This document shows positions 8,647 to 17,488 of a stretch of 42,445 bases of DNA, one piece after another. The notes beneath the pieces are model-generated. The model searched no databases. It was not told the DNA's origin and saw nothing but the letters and a program-made list of their open reading frames with translations. The stretch's first letter is position 1; every line of letters begins with the position of its first letter. The translations under genes and the position numbers were made by a program. The DNA comes from Gammaproteobacteria bacterium (lineage in GTDB: Bacteria > Pseudomonadota > Gammaproteobacteria > Steroidobacterales > Steroidobacteraceae), in assembly GCA_025355645.1 (NCBI GenBank), contig JANXZG010000108.1:1-42445 (forward strand), written 5' to 3'.

Positions 8647-9321
8647 TCAGTTTTTTTGGAGAACCAATACGTCCTGATGGCGCAATGCAAACGTCGGGAG
8701 CCACGCCCTAAGATTGAACATAGTTGTCCAGTACTTATTGATATAGCCGATCGTATGAAATGCGAGACCGTAATACTCGGGCAAGCTCGCTTCCGCCAAG
8801 GTTTTTGCCTGAGAATACGAAAAGCCGCGGCCGTTTATTTCTGCCAAAAATGCCTTGCCGTTTGAGCCAAGGGTGGGTGCGAATTCATCAATTACCTTTG
8901 ACCCATGGATCGAAGTGATTAATATGCCTCCGGGTTTGAGTATTCTCGCGAGCTCGTTGAGCCAGAGAAACTGAAGATGCTCCGGAAGATGCGTGAACAC
9001 ACTGTGCGAAACAACGAGATCAACGCTGGCAGCGTCAAGCGGGCTGGGCGGCGCACTTTCTAGGGCGAATGTCGAGATTCCGGGATAGTTCGCAGCCACC
9101 CATTCAATTGCTTCTTGATCAACATCCATGCCTATTAAGCGTTGCCACGGTTCTCGCATCGCTTCCAAATGTCTGAGTGCCCGCCCACATCTGCAACCAA
9201 AATCGACTACTACACCTAACTGTTTTATATTGACCTTGATGCAGCTCAACGCTCGAATCCATTCATCAGCGGTCATTTGCCCAGAACCATCAAACCACCT
9301 CTCGTCTTCTGTCCCCGCCAC
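8647..9321 (-). CDS. SAM-dependent methyltransferase (C-terminal part of a frameshifted gene)
   Basis: From GTG at 9321 this encodes 224 residues of class I methyltransferase: VVVDFGCRCGRALRHL at about 37-52 (motif I), MDVDQEAIEW, VDLVVSHSVFTHLPEH (a Methyltransf_11 motif IV/post region) and LKPGGILITS. The same frame stays open upstream to about 9407 and there encodes NSPTRPIGPIPPPALRARV, a proline-rich linker that continues naturally into VAGTEDERW. The true N-terminus is therefore very likely the separate frame at 9354-9644. A single one-base shift between 9354 and 9407 would join them into a protein of about 332 residues. The role is probably O- or C-methylation of a glycan or its precursor. 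Whether the gene is alive depends on the frameshift. Confidence 0.78.
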   Translation of the reverse strand: MAGTEDERWFDGSGQMTADEWIRALSCIKVNIKQLGVVVDFGCRCGRALRHLEAMREPWQRLIGMDVDQEAIEWVAANYPGISTFALESAPPSPLDAASVDLVVSHSVFTHLPEHLQFLWLNELARILKPGGILITSIHGSKVIDEFAPTLGSNGKAFLAEINGRGFSYSQAKTLAEASLPEYYGLAFHTIGYINKYWTTMFNLRAWLPTFALRHQDVLVLQKN

Positions 9322-9353
9322 GCGCGCTCGGAGAGCCGGGGGCGGGATCGGGC

Positions 9354-9644
9354 CTATCGGGCGTGTCGGTGAGTTTTTTGGAATTTGAAACCCGACGACA
9401 ACAGCAGATATTTTTTAGGATCTACGACAAATGGCGAAGGTGGCACATATGAAAATGCGCAAGTACCGTTTCCGATTCCCGCCTTATGCAAATCCGCCCG
9501 GTACTCGTCCGCTATAACTCGGGCGAGTGGTTGCCCATCGACGAGAATTTCAACAACGGCGTTCATACTAGGGTAATCACTGTCTCTGGCCCATCCTAAA
9601 ATCCGGGCATCTGTGTTTACGTCGATGTAAAGCTCCGTCGTCAT
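9354..9644 (-). CDS. N-terminal accessory domain of the split methyltransferase gene
   Basis: This 96-codon frame encodes a small beta-rich domain (ELYIDVNTDARILGWARD, VVEILVDGQPLA, ADEYRADLHKAGIGNG, CAFSYVPP). The same kind of domain is found at the N-terminus of many exopolysaccharide glycosyltransferases and methyltransferases. It has a very strong ribosome-binding site (AGGAGGT) seven bases before the ATG, so translation clearly starts here. The frame ends at 9354 right after the domain, where the next frame carries a linker and a methyltransferase. I read it as the first part of one gene broken or frameshifted near 9374-9393 rather than an independent small protein. The domain's function is not established. 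Confidence 0.72.
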   Translation of the reverse strand: MTTELYIDVNTDARILGWARDSDYPSMNAVVEILVDGQPLARVIADEYRADLHKAGIGNGTCAFSYVPPSPFVVDPKKYLLLSSGFKFQKTHRHAR

Positions 9645-9651
9645 AAACCAT

Positions 9652-9658
9652 ACCTCCT
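9652..9658 (-). promoter_or_regulatory. Strong Shine-Dalgarno site AGGAGGT
   Basis: The reverse strand reads AGGAGGT, a perfect match to the 16S anti-Shine-Dalgarno core, ending 7 bases before the ATG at 9644. It fixes the start of the split methyltransferase gene and shows that selection for efficient initiation existed when the gene was intact. Confidence 0.8.
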
Positions 9659-9855
9659 AGGCAAGCCCCTTCACCTATCTACGGGTCCGCGTTGCAACGA
9701 TTATTAGGTCCAAGTCCGGCAGGATGCGAAAATCGTTGGGCCGGGGATTCCGTTATTCGGGTTGCTCCCGAGAAACCGGATTTTAGTGGGTGACGTTTGT
9801 GGGAAAACGCGAATCGGCCGGACGCGAACCTTGCGCGTAGAGCCGGAATAAAAAT

Positions 9856-11499
9856 CTACTTCCCACGACCCGCTATGTCCCGCACCTTCCGTACATAAAC
9901 GATCAACGCCGCAAGACCCGCTGCTCCCATTCCTGCCGGCGCAGGATCCCCAGTAAGGGAGATACCGCTTGCAAGCTTCTTGCCGAGTTCCACGCCGAAC
10001 TGGTCGAACGAGTTGATGTCCCAGATGACGCCTTGAACGAAAACGCTGTGCTCATAAAGCGCCAGCAAGCTACCGAGGGCATGAGCGGTGGTCCGCGGAT
10101 ATAGCAGCAGGCTCACCGGCCGATTGCCTTGATGAACCCGATGGGGCGCGATGCGCGCGATCTCTTCGGCCGTCGCACCTGCTGCGCGCATGTCGGCATC
10201 GACAGCTTCCCGCTCGTAGCCGAACGCAAACGCCTGAGCCTGCCCAAAGCAATTCTGTAGCGCCAGATCCTGGCCAACGGTGTCCCCGGAGGAGCCGCGC
10301 AGCGGCGCCAGAAAATCTAGCGCGGCGGTCGCCGTACCCTGGTGCAGCATCTGGAAGAACGAATGCTGGGCATTGGATCCCGGCTCGCCCCAGACCACGG
10401 GCGCAGTCGGATAGTTGACCTTGCCACCCTCCAGGGTGACTGACTTCCCATTGCTCTCCATCACGAGTTGTTGCAGGTAGGCCGGCAGGCGATCGAGCCG
10501 CTGATCGTAGGGCAGTACCGCTAGGGTCGGGAGGTGCATAAAAGTGCGGTTCCAGACGGCAAGCAGACCCATCAGCGCCGGCAGGTTACGCTCAAAGGGC
10601 GTAGCGGTGAAATGCCGGTCGATTGCGCTCGCGCCCGCCAGGAATTCTGCAAAGCGCTCGCTGCCCACCGTCAGTTCGGCAATCAGCCCGACTGCGCTCC
10701 AGACCGAGTAGCGGCCACCGACCCAGTCCCACATCGTGAAGCGCCGGTCGCGCGCAATGCCGAAGGCGTCCATCGCCTCGTGATTTGTCGAGACCGCGAC
10801 AAAATGATCCTTGGTCGAGGCCTCGCCTAAAGCCCCCGCAATCCAGGCGCGCGCGGCATTCGCATTGGCGCGCGTCTCCTGGGTCGTGAAGGTCTTTGAA
10901 CAGACTATCACCAGAGTCTCGGCAGGGTCGAGGCTCTGCATCAGGTCATCAAGCTGCGTGCGATCCACGTTCGACACGAAGTGCGGCGTGATGCCGCCGC
11001 TCCACTCTTGGCGCAGTGCCTGGCACACCAGCAGCGGGCCGAGGTCAGACCCACCGATGCCGACGTTGACGATATGCTTGAACGGGCGGCCGGTTGATCC
11101 GCGCAGAGCGCCGCTACGCACCTTCCCGGCAAATTGCGCGAGCTTCTCGCGCGACTCCTGCACCTCGGCCTGGATGGTCGCGTCCCCGGCAAACGCGGAG
11201 CGCAGCGCCATGTGCAGGACCGCGCGGCCCTCGGTCACATTGATCTTATCGCCACGAAACAGCGCCTCGATTTTTTTGGGCAGGCCAGAGGCATGGGCGA
11301 GCCGGATCAGCAGCGCGATCGTCTCCGGCGTGATCCGTTGCCGCGATACATCCAGCAGCCAGGGGTCGGCCTCCACATGCAGCTTCTCGTAGCGATCCTG
11401 TGCGCCTGCGAACAAGTCGCGCAGGTGCACGGATTTCAGTGCATCGGCGTGCTTGACGAGCGCCGCCCAGGCAGGCGAGGATGAAATAGGCGTGTTCAT
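9856..11499 (-). CDS. pgi: Glucose-6-phosphate isomerase
   Basis: Pgi interconverts glucose-6-phosphate and fructose-6-phosphate in glycolysis and gluconeogenesis and supplies hexose phosphates for the mannose- and glucose-derived sugar nucleotides made next door. The 547-residue length equals the E. coli enzyme. Conserved blocks are visible: VGIGGSDLGPLL, SKTFTTQETRANA, QLVMESNGK with the catalytic-type Glu, and GEPGSNAQHSFFQMLHQGT with the catalytic His, with a Lys-rich C-terminal helix. The ATG at 11499 gives the usual N-terminus. No Shine-Dalgarno sequence is seen; a promoter-like TTGTTG-17-TATAGA sits so close that the message may be leaderless. It is probably a single-gene transcript. 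Confidence 0.97.
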   Translation of the reverse strand: MNTPISSSPAWAALVKHADALKSVHLRDLFAGAQDRYEKLHVEADPWLLDVSRQRITPETIALLIRLAHASGLPKKIEALFRGDKINVTEGRAVLHMALRSAFAGDATIQAEVQESREKLAQFAGKVRSGALRGSTGRPFKHIVNVGIGGSDLGPLLVCQALRQEWSGGITPHFVSNVDRTQLDDLMQSLDPAETLVIVCSKTFTTQETRANANAARAWIAGALGEASTKDHFVAVSTNHEAMDAFGIARDRRFTMWDWVGGRYSVWSAVGLIAELTVGSERFAEFLAGASAIDRHFTATPFERNLPALMGLLAVWNRTFMHLPTLAVLPYDQRLDRLPAYLQQLVMESNGKSVTLEGGKVNYPTAPVVWGEPGSNAQHSFFQMLHQGTATAALDFLAPLRGSSGDTVGQDLALQNCFGQAQAFAFGYEREAVDADMRAAGATAEEIARIAPHRVHQGNRPVSLLLYPRTTAHALGSLLALYEHSVFVQGVIWDINSFDQFGVELGKKLASGISLTGDPAPAGMGAAGLAALIVYVRKVRDIAGRGK

Positions 11500-11504
11500 G
11501 GGGA

Positions 11505-11533
11505 TCTATAATAACCAAGATACCAGTCAACAA
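11505..11533 (-). promoter_or_regulatory. Putative pgi promoter giving a (near-)leaderless mRNA
   Basis: On the reverse strand a -35-like TTGTTG (11528-11533) is followed after exactly 17 bases by a -10-like TATAGA (11505-11510). The pgi ATG starts only five bases later, so the expected first transcribed base falls at or next to the start codon. There is no ribosome-binding site in between. This is consistent with a leaderless message, but the matches to consensus are partial. Confidence 0.4.
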
Positions 11534-11606
11534 GGCGCCGGCCCCGACTTCGAGCGCGATCGCCGGCCGTTAGCCTTCGACTTATCGCACCGGGTGGGCA
11601 GCTCCT

Positions 11607-12329
11607 TCACAATCTGCGCCAGACCGTCTGGCCGTTGGACGCCTTGTCGAGGCGCTGCAAAGCCTGCTCATGCGCCAGGAGTTCCTCTTCGCTCGCGTGG
11701 ACGATCGGCACCCGCCGGCCCTCTGCGGCGCCGGACGCGGCGCTACGCGCTGATTGCGCGGCGAACGGCTCCTGCTCCAGGTCCGCGTCGGTGCCCCAGA
11801 CGAGTTTCACCTGGCCACCAGTCATGGCGAGGTACACATCGGCGAGGATGCGCGCATCGAGCAGCGCGCCGTGCAGGTCGCGCTGCGAATTATCCACGCC
11901 ATAGCGCTTGCATAGCGCGTCAAGATTGTTGCGTTGCCCGGGATGCATCTTGCGCGCCAGCAGCAGCGTATCGAGCACGCTGCAGCTAGCCGCGACGTCG
12001 GCCGCGGCATCGCCGAGGCGACGAAGCTCTGCGTTCAGGAAGGCGACGTCGAAGGGCGCATTGTGGATGATGAGTTCGGCGCCCTGGATGAATTCCAGGA
12101 ACTGTGCGGCGATTTCTGCGAATTTCGGCTCCGGCGACAGGCGTTCGCGGCTCAGCCCATGCACCTGTTGCGCCCCGACATCGACGTCACGCTCGGGATT
12201 TAAGTACTGATGATACGAGCGTCCGGTTACGCGCCTATGCAACATCTCGATGCAGCCGATCTCGATGATCCGGTGATCTTTGTCTACCTCGAGCCCCGTG
12301 GTCTCGGTGTCCAGCACAACTTGACGCAT
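11607..12329 (-). CDS. dnaQ: DNA polymerase III epsilon subunit (3'-5' proofreading exonuclease)
   Basis: DnaQ is the proofreading subunit of the replicative polymerase core. The 240-residue protein carries the DEDDh exonuclease set: D7 and E9 in LDTETTGL, D94 in HNAPFDVAFL, and H153 with D158 in DLHGALLDAR. The exonuclease domain covers about residues 3-175. The C-terminal tail, which would contact the alpha subunit, is Ala/Gln/Glu-rich and ends DKASNGQTVWRRL. It lies 6 bases after rnhA on the same strand, the classical rnhA-dnaQ neighbourhood, although in E. coli the two are divergent. Confidence 0.95.
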   Translation of the reverse strand: MRQVVLDTETTGLEVDKDHRIIEIGCIEMLHRRVTGRSYHQYLNPERDVDVGAQQVHGLSRERLSPEPKFAEIAAQFLEFIQGAELIIHNAPFDVAFLNAELRRLGDAAADVAASCSVLDTLLLARKMHPGQRNNLDALCKRYGVDNSQRDLHGALLDARILADVYLAMTGGQVKLVWGTDADLEQEPFAAQSARSAASGAAEGRRVPIVHASEEELLAHEQALQRLDKASNGQTVWRRL

Positions 12330-12335
12330 GATCCC

Positions 12336-12779
12336 TTAGCCTCCTGCCAACAATTTATCGATGGCCCGGTTGGCCAGTTCATCGGCCAGCTCGTTGCCCG
12401 CATTGCCCGAGTGCCCCCGGACCCAATGCCAGATCACATGCTGGGACCCACCCGCAAGATCGAGCTGCTCCCATAAGTCCTGGTTCCTGACCGGCTTGCG
12501 CGCCGCTGTGCGCCAGCCTTTGGCCTTCCAGTTCGGCAGCCATTCGGTAATTCCCTGCAACACATATTTCGAGTCCGTAAAAAGGTCAACTTCGCATCGA
12601 CGTTTCAATGCGCCCAGCCCCGAGATCGCCGCCCGCAATTCCATGCGGTTGTTGGTGGTCGCCGCTTCCGCACCGCTTATCTCCTTGCGCGTGTCGCCGA
12701 CGATCAGCAAGGCGCCCCAGCCGCCGGGCCCGGGATTGCCTCGGCAGGCGCCGTCGGTGTAGATCTGCACTCGGGTCAT
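12336..12779 (-). CDS. rnhA: Ribonuclease HI
   Basis: RnhA cleaves the RNA strand of RNA-DNA hybrids, removing primers and R-loops. The 147-residue protein has the full catalytic set at D9 ([15 protein letters not shown]), E47 (NNRMELRA), D69 (LFTDSKYV), H123 ([11 protein letters not shown]) and D133 (ADELAN), matching the E. coli enzyme with a shift of one. The basic handle region [24 protein letters not shown] is present. It starts 4 bases after the methyltransferase stop and precedes dnaQ by 6 bases, so the three form one operon. Confidence 0.97.
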   Translation of the reverse strand: MTRVQIYTDGACRGNPGPGGWGALLIVGDTRKEISGAEAATTNNRMELRAAISGLGALKRRCEVDLFTDSKYVLQGITEWLPNWKAKGWRTAARKPVRNQDLWEQLDLAGGSQHVIWHWVRGHSGNAGNELADELANRAIDKLLAGG

Positions 12780-12783
12780 TCGA

Positions 12784-13503
12784 TCAGCGCTGCACGTTGG
12801 TCGTGGGTTCCGCCGCCCCGATCAGCACGCGCTGGCGGGCCCAGCTCTTCTTGCGCACCGGCGTCAGGGTCTGCACGCGCTTGCGCGCTTTCAGCAGGTA
12901 CGCCCCCGCCGTCAGCGCCGAGCGCTCGTGCCCCTCCCCGGCTGCGTTCGCCGCAAACGGCAGTGGCGAAAGATAGCCCGATACCTGGTCGACGTCGAAG
13001 CCAAGCACCGCGACCCAGTCGCGCAGGCGCCGCTCGGTCAGCAGGCGGCGGATCTGCGGCGGGAATACGCCGCGGCCAAGGGCCCGCGCCAACAGCCGGC
13101 GCACGCCCCACCCGCTCAAGGGATTAAACCCGCATACCAGCAGGCAGCCTTCCGCGCATAGCACCCGCTCCGCTTCGCGAACGATCCCATAGGGATCCTC
13201 GACAAGCTCCAGGGTGTGCGGCAGCAGGATCGCATCGATGCTGTCCGAAGCGAACGGCAGCATATCGAGTGGCGCGCGCAGCGTGACGCCGCTGCCCGCA
13301 TGCGGGGCCACGAGCGTCGCATGCGGCATGCGCGCTCCTGCAAGCAGCGCCGGCCCGCGACCCCAGGCGCCAAGTTGCAGGAACTCGAAGCCGAATACAT
13401 CGTCGAGCGCCCTACGCACGAGCGCCGCTTCGATCCCCAGTACCGACTGGCCTAGCGCAGCGCCATACCAGGCGTCGAGGGCGGTGTCCGGGTTCGGATC
13501 CAA
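12784..13503 (-). CDS. YafS-like class I methyltransferase
   Basis: This is a 239-residue SAM-dependent methyltransferase of the Methyltransf_11 type. Conserved pieces are [10 protein letters not shown] at about 42-51 (motif I), [29 protein letters not shown], and [21 protein letters not shown]. Proteins like this lie beside rnhA, dnaQ and gloB in many gamma- and betaproteobacteria (YafS in E. coli); the substrate is unknown to me. The start is TTG at 13503, preceded after six bases by a strong TAAGGAG site, so I accept the non-ATG start. It is the first gene of the operon with rnhA and dnaQ and is divergent from gloB across 62 bases, which must hold both promoters. Confidence 0.82.
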   Translation of the reverse strand: MDPNPDTALDAWYGAALGQSVLGIEAALVRRALDDVFGFEFLQLGAWGRGPALLAGARMPHATLVAPHAGSGVTLRAPLDMLPFASDSIDAILLPHTLELVEDPYGIVREAERVLCAEGCLLVCGFNPLSGWGVRRLLARALGRGVFPPQIRRLLTERRLRDWVAVLGFDVDQVSGYLSPLPFAANAAGEGHERSALTAGAYLLKARKRVQTLTPVRKKSWARQRVLIGAAEPTTNVQR

Positions 13504-13565
13504 CCAATGCTCCTTAATGAAAATACTAGCGAACTTCTCATGTTACAGGTTAAATACGGCGCAAA

Positions 13566-14360
13566 ATGAATACTCGAGTTACCCTTTTACGTGTGCGGCC
13601 GGTGCGCGCATTTACCGATAATTATATCTGGCTGATCGACTCGCCCAAGCGGCCCGGCCTGGTGGTCGCAGTAGACCCCGGCGATGCCGAGCCGGTAATG
13701 GCCGAACTGCAACGCAGCCGCTGCACTTTAGCCGCCATTTTGCTGACTCACCACCACCCCGATCATATCGGGGGAGCCGCGCGGCTGCGCGAGTTGGGGA
13801 ACGTCGAGGTCATCGGCCCGCACGATGCGCGCATCGACTGCCTGACGCGAAAGGTCGGCGACGGCGAGGTGGTCGACCTGCCGGACCTCGGCCTGAAGTT
13901 CCAAGCGCTGCACGTCCCTGGGCACACCCTGACTCATCTTGCCTTTGTAGGCCACGGAGCGGTGTTCTGTGGCGACACACTCTTCAGCGCGGGTTGCGGG
14001 CGCATGTTCGAGGGCACGCCGCCGCAGATGCATGCATCGCTGCGACGCCTGGCGGCCCTTGCGCCTGCGACACGGGTTTATTGCGGCCACGAATACACGG
14101 CCGCCAATTTGCGCTTCGCGGGCGAAGTGGAACCTGCCAATGCGGCCGTCGCAACGCACGCCATGACGGTCGAGGCGCTGCGCGCAAAGGATGCCCCCTC
14201 ATTGCCCTCAAGTATCGCCCTGGAGATGCAGATCAACCCGTTCCTGCGCTGTGCGACCGATAGCGTGCAGGCCGCGGCAGGCCGGCACGCCGGGCGCCCG
14301 ATGCCCGACCCCGTCGAAACCTTTGCGGTGCTGCGAGCCTGGAAGGACGGATTTCGCTGA
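13566..14360 (+). CDS. gloB: Hydroxyacylglutathione hydrolase (glyoxalase II)
   Basis: GloB hydrolyses S-lactoylglutathione to lactate and glutathione in methylglyoxal detoxification. The 264-residue metallo-beta-lactamase-fold protein has the metal motif THHHPDH at 61-67 (H62, H64, D66, H67), VPGHTLTH and CGDTLFSAGCGRMFEG with further ligands, YCGHEYT, and a C-terminal glutathione-binding part. FTDNYIWLI at the N-terminus is the family signature. The stop TGA overlaps the ATG of mltD by one base, so the two are translationally coupled. That pairing is common in gammaproteobacteria. Confidence 0.95.
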   Translation: MNTRVTLLRVRPVRAFTDNYIWLIDSPKRPGLVVAVDPGDAEPVMAELQRSRCTLAAILLTHHHPDHIGGAARLRELGNVEVIGPHDARIDCLTRKVGDGEVVDLPDLGLKFQALHVPGHTLTHLAFVGHGAVFCGDTLFSAGCGRMFEGTPPQMHASLRRLAALAPATRVYCGHEYTAANLRFAGEVEPANAAVATHAMTVEALRAKDAPSLPSSIALEMQINPFLRCATDSVQAAAGRHAGRPMPDPVETFAVLRAWKDGFR

Positions 14361-15970
14361 TGGGTATTCCGCTCTCCCGCTGCGCCGCCTTGGGACTGGC
14401 ACTCTTCGTTGCATCCTGCGCCAACACGCCCCCGGCCGCGCCTCCCGTGTCGCGCGCCCCGGTCGAGCGGCCGGCGCCGCCGCCCGAGGCCCCCCTCGAA
14501 GCACCTGCCGACACCGGGGCGCCTTCGGTGGCAATGCCAAGCGAATGGCAGCATCACAACGGCGAGGACTACGACGATCTGTATGACCGCATGCGCGCGG
14601 GGTTCGTGCTCGACGAGGTGCAGGAACCGGCGATCGACCAGCAGCTCGCCTGGTTCCAGCACAACCCCGATTTTCTCGATCGCACGCTTGCCCGCGCGCA
14701 GCGTTACCTCTACCACATCGTGACCGAGGTCGAGGCACGTGGCATGCCGCTGGAATTTGCGCTGCTGCCGGTCGTCGAAAGCGCGTACGAGCCGTTCGCT
14801 TATTCACCCAGCCGCGCCGCGGGCCTATGGCAATTCATACCGGGCACCGGCGTGCGCTTCGGCCTGAAGCAGGATTGGTGGTATGACGGCAGGCGCGACG
14901 TGATTGAGTCGACCCGCGCAGCGCTCGATTACCTGCAGGCGCTGCATGATCAATTCGACGGGGACTGGCTGCTCGCGATCGCCGCCTACAACGTCGGTGA
15001 GAACTCCATACAGCGCGAATTCGACCGCAATAAGGCGGCCGGCAAGCCCGCCGATTTCTGGCACCTGAACCTGCCGGCTGAGACGCGGGCGTACGTGCCG
15101 AAACTGCTGGCGATGAAGCGGCTGATGGCTGAGCCGGAACGCTTTGGCTTAGACTTTGCGCCCGTCCCGAACCAGCCGTATTTCGCCGTTATCGAGCTCG
15201 ACTCGCAGATCGACCTGCAGATCGCCGCGCACCTGGCCGGCACCGGCTACGATGAAATCGTCACGCTGAACCCCGGTTACAACCGCTGGGCCACCGATCC
15301 GGATGGACCGCATCGGCTGCTCGTGCCAATAGACAATGCCGACGCGTTCGAGACCTCGCTGAAAGGACTAGCGCCCGCGGAGCGCGTGCGCTTCCTCGCG
15401 CATACCGTCACGCGCAAGGAGACCCTGGCGCAGATCGCGAAGCAATATGGCACCTCCGTTTCGGTGCTGACCAAGATCAATGACCTGGCCGGCAAGAAAA
15501 TTGCGGCGGGCGATGAGCTCAAGGTGCCCCCGGCGAGTGACCAACTGCCAGAAAAGGTGCTGCTCGCCGCCGCGCGCGTTGATCGTCCCTCATCGGATAC
15601 CGGTCGGCACCAGCACCAGATCGTGCATCGCGTACGCGCCGGTGAGACGCTCAGCAGCATCGCGCGCCGCCACGGCATCCCGGTGGCCACGCTGGCGCAA
15701 CTCAACAATCTGAGCCCTGGCGATAGCGTCGCCACAGGCCAGCGCCTCGTCATCCGTGCGAGCACTCGTCGCTTGCGCGATGAAGGCGGCTCGGAAGGCA
15801 AGCGCTTGCTCTACACGGTGCGCAAGGGGGACACGGTCTACAGCATCGCCAACCAGTTCAAGGTCACCGTTGCGCAGCTGAACAGCTGGAACGGCTTGAA
15901 CAAGCATCACAAGATCCGCGCGGGACAGCGCTTGGTGATGTACGTCGATAAGAACCGCAGCCAGGGTTAA
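14360..15970 (+). CDS. mltD: Membrane-bound lytic murein transglycosylase D with three LysM domains
   Basis: MltD cleaves glycan strands of peptidoglycan in the periplasm. The 536-residue protein begins with a lipoprotein signal ending VASC (C20), so it should be anchored to the outer membrane. A Pro/Ala-rich linker follows, then the SLT domain with catalytic E140 in [11 protein letters not shown] and the [11 protein letters not shown] signature. Three LysM peptidoglycan-binding repeats lie at about 350-390 ([15 protein letters not shown]), 425-470 ([16 protein letters not shown]) and 485-530 ([15 protein letters not shown]). The E. coli protein has two LysM repeats, so this one is longer at the end. 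It is coupled to gloB upstream and lies 16 bases before fabI. Confidence 0.95.
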   Translation: MGIPLSRCAALGLALFVASCANTPPAAPPVSRAPVERPAPPPEAPLEAPADTGAPSVAMPSEWQHHNGEDYDDLYDRMRAGFVLDEVQEPAIDQQLAWFQHNPDFLDRTLARAQRYLYHIVTEVEARGMPLEFALLPVVESAYEPFAYSPSRAAGLWQFIPGTGVRFGLKQDWWYDGRRDVIESTRAALDYLQALHDQFDGDWLLAIAAYNVGENSIQREFDRNKAAGKPADFWHLNLPAETRAYVPKLLAMKRLMAEPERFGLDFAPVPNQPYFAVIELDSQIDLQIAAHLAGTGYDEIVTLNPGYNRWATDPDGPHRLLVPIDNADAFETSLKGLAPAERVRFLAHTVTRKETLAQIAKQYGTSVSVLTKINDLAGKKIAAGDELKVPPASDQLPEKVLLAAARVDRPSSDTGRHQHQIVHRVRAGETLSSIARRHGIPVATLAQLNNLSPGDSVATGQRLVIRASTRRLRDEGGSEGKRLLYTVRKGDTVYSIANQFKVTVAQLNSWNGLNKHHKIRAGQRLVMYVDKNRSQG

Positions 15971-15986
15971 ACTTGAGGGAGCAACC

Positions 15987-16784
15987 ATGGGGTTTTTAAC
16001 CGCTAAACGCGCCTTGATCGTCGGGCTCGCAACCGACCGTTCGATTGCCTGGGGCATTGCGCAGGCGATGCACCGCGAGGGCGCGACGCTGGCGTTTTCC
16101 CACATCGAGCGAATGGCTGATCGCGTCGTGCCGCTCGCGGCCGAGCTTGGATCACAGCTCACCTTCGCGATGGACGTCGCCGACGATGCAGATATTGGCC
16201 GGGGCTTTGCGCATCTGAAGCAGCACTGGGATGGCTTCGACATCCTGGTGCACGCTGTCGCGTTTGCCACGCGTGAGGCGCTGACCGGTCGTTTCATCGA
16301 TGCGACCAGCCGCGAGGGGTTCCGTGTGGCCCACGATATTTCGAGCTATAGCCTGACCGCGCTGACTCGCGAGTCCTTGCCCTTCATGCGTGGCCGCCAG
16401 GGGTCGGTGGTGACACTAAGTTACCTCGGGGCCGTGCGCTCGGTACCGAGCTATAACGTCATGGGGCTCGCTAAGGCGAGTCTCGAGGCCAATGTGCGTT
16501 TCCTGGCCTCGGAGCTTGGCGCCGAGGGGGTGCGGGTCAATGGCATATCCGCAGGCCCCATCAAGACTTTATCTGCGGCAGGGATCCCGGGGCTGCGCAA
16601 GATGCTGAGCCATGTCGCGTCCGCCTCGCCGATCAAGCGCAACGTGACCATCGAGGATGTCGGCAATGCGGCCGCCTTCCTGTGCTCTGACCTCGCTGCG
16701 GGGATCACCGGCGAAATCCTGTACGTCGATGGCGGCTATAGCACGGTCGGCATGAGCTTTCCGGAAACCGGCTTGGGGAATTGA
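15987..16784 (+). CDS. fabI: Enoyl-[acyl-carrier-protein] reductase (NADH)
   Basis: FabI reduces trans-2-enoyl-ACP in the last step of each fatty-acid elongation cycle. The 265-residue protein has the variant glycine motif of FabI ([22 protein letters not shown]), catalytic Y146, Y156 and K163 ([19 protein letters not shown]) at exactly the E. coli numbers, and [13 protein letters not shown] with the substrate-binding loop. The position equivalent to E. coli G93 is alanine (A92), as in the Staphylococcus enzyme. A GGGAG ribosome-binding site precedes the ATG. It follows mltD by 16 bases and is probably co-transcribed with gloB-mltD. Confidence 0.95.
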   Translation: MGFLTAKRALIVGLATDRSIAWGIAQAMHREGATLAFSHIERMADRVVPLAAELGSQLTFAMDVADDADIGRGFAHLKQHWDGFDILVHAVAFATREALTGRFIDATSREGFRVAHDISSYSLTALTRESLPFMRGRQGSVVTLSYLGAVRSVPSYNVMGLAKASLEANVRFLASELGAEGVRVNGISAGPIKTLSAAGIPGLRKMLSHVASASPIKRNVTIEDVGNAAAFLCSDLAAGITGEILYVDGGYSTVGMSFPETGLGN

Positions 16785-16867
16785 ACTTTAATGTCCCGCC
16801 GGTCAACTCACGGGGTGCATGGCCGTTAATCTTTTCGGGGCATGCTAATTTTCAGGAGTAATGAACC

Positions 16868-17488
16868 ATGAATGCGATTGACCAAGCCATCCGCTGCGCG
16901 ATCGGAGTGGCCGGCCTTGCCGCCCTGGGAGCCTGCACGTCCCTGCCAGTGACGACCGACATAAATCCCAATGCCAGCGTTGCGGTCTGCCATACCTACG
17001 CCTTTGCGCAGGAGCATTCTGCGGCGTCAGCCCAGCCTGGCGGGGCCTACAGCAACCCGCTGAACAGCGACCGGCTGCGCGCTGTCATTGCCGCCAACCT
17101 TTCCTCCCGCGGCTTTCAGCCCACCGTCGAGCATGGGAGCGCTGATTGTGTCGTGGGTTATGCCATCGGCTCGCGGGTCGTTGCGGACGAGTTTGCCGGC
17201 TTTGGCGTCGGTTGGGGCTGGGGTGGGCGCCGCGGCTTTGGATTCGGCGGCGTGGGCTACGACTGGCCGCCGGTACGCAACGAAGGGCGCATCGCAATCG
17301 ATTTGTTCGACGCCCACAGCCGGCAGGCCATCTGGCATGCCTCGGTTAACCAGAACGTGACGGATCTGACCGGACCGAATGCCGAGCTGCGCATCAACGA
17401 GGCTGCGAATGCGATCTTCACGAAGTTCCCGGTCCCCGCCGGCGCAGCGCCTCCCGTCACGGGCGGCCCCGTCCCGAAGGCGACTTGA
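16868..17488 (+). CDS. DUF4136 family lipoprotein
   Basis: This 206-residue protein has a lipoprotein signal with lipobox LGAC (C23), so it should be membrane-anchored in the periplasm. After it come the beta-strand patterns of DUF4136 (HTYAFAQE, NSDRLRAVIAANLSSRGFQPTVEHGSADCVVGYAIGS), a glycine/tryptophan-rich stretch (VGWGWGGRRGFGFGG) and the closing EGRIAIDLFDAHSRQAIWHASV, INEAANAIFTKFP. The family's function is unknown. AGGAG lies nine bases before the ATG. It is convergent with dedA and the coding regions overlap by 32 bases, over and beside a perfect inverted repeat. Confidence 0.85.
   Translation: MNAIDQAIRCAIGVAGLAALGACTSLPVTTDINPNASVAVCHTYAFAQEHSAASAQPGGAYSNPLNSDRLRAVIAANLSSRGFQPTVEHGSADCVVGYAIGSRVVADEFAGFGVGWGWGGRRGFGFGGVGYDWPPVRNEGRIAIDLFDAHSRQAIWHASVNQNVTDLTGPNAELRINEAANAIFTKFPVPAGAAPPVTGGPVPKAT

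Noticed and set aside
8651..8657. Run of seven T as an intrinsic terminator
   Set aside because: It is the coding end of the minus-strand methyltransferase (Lys-Asn codons) and no strong stem precedes it on the plus strand.
15987..16784. Alanine at the FabI position equal to E. coli G93 as a sign of triclosan resistance
   Set aside because: Sensitive enzymes such as that of Staphylococcus aureus also carry alanine there, so it says nothing about resistance.
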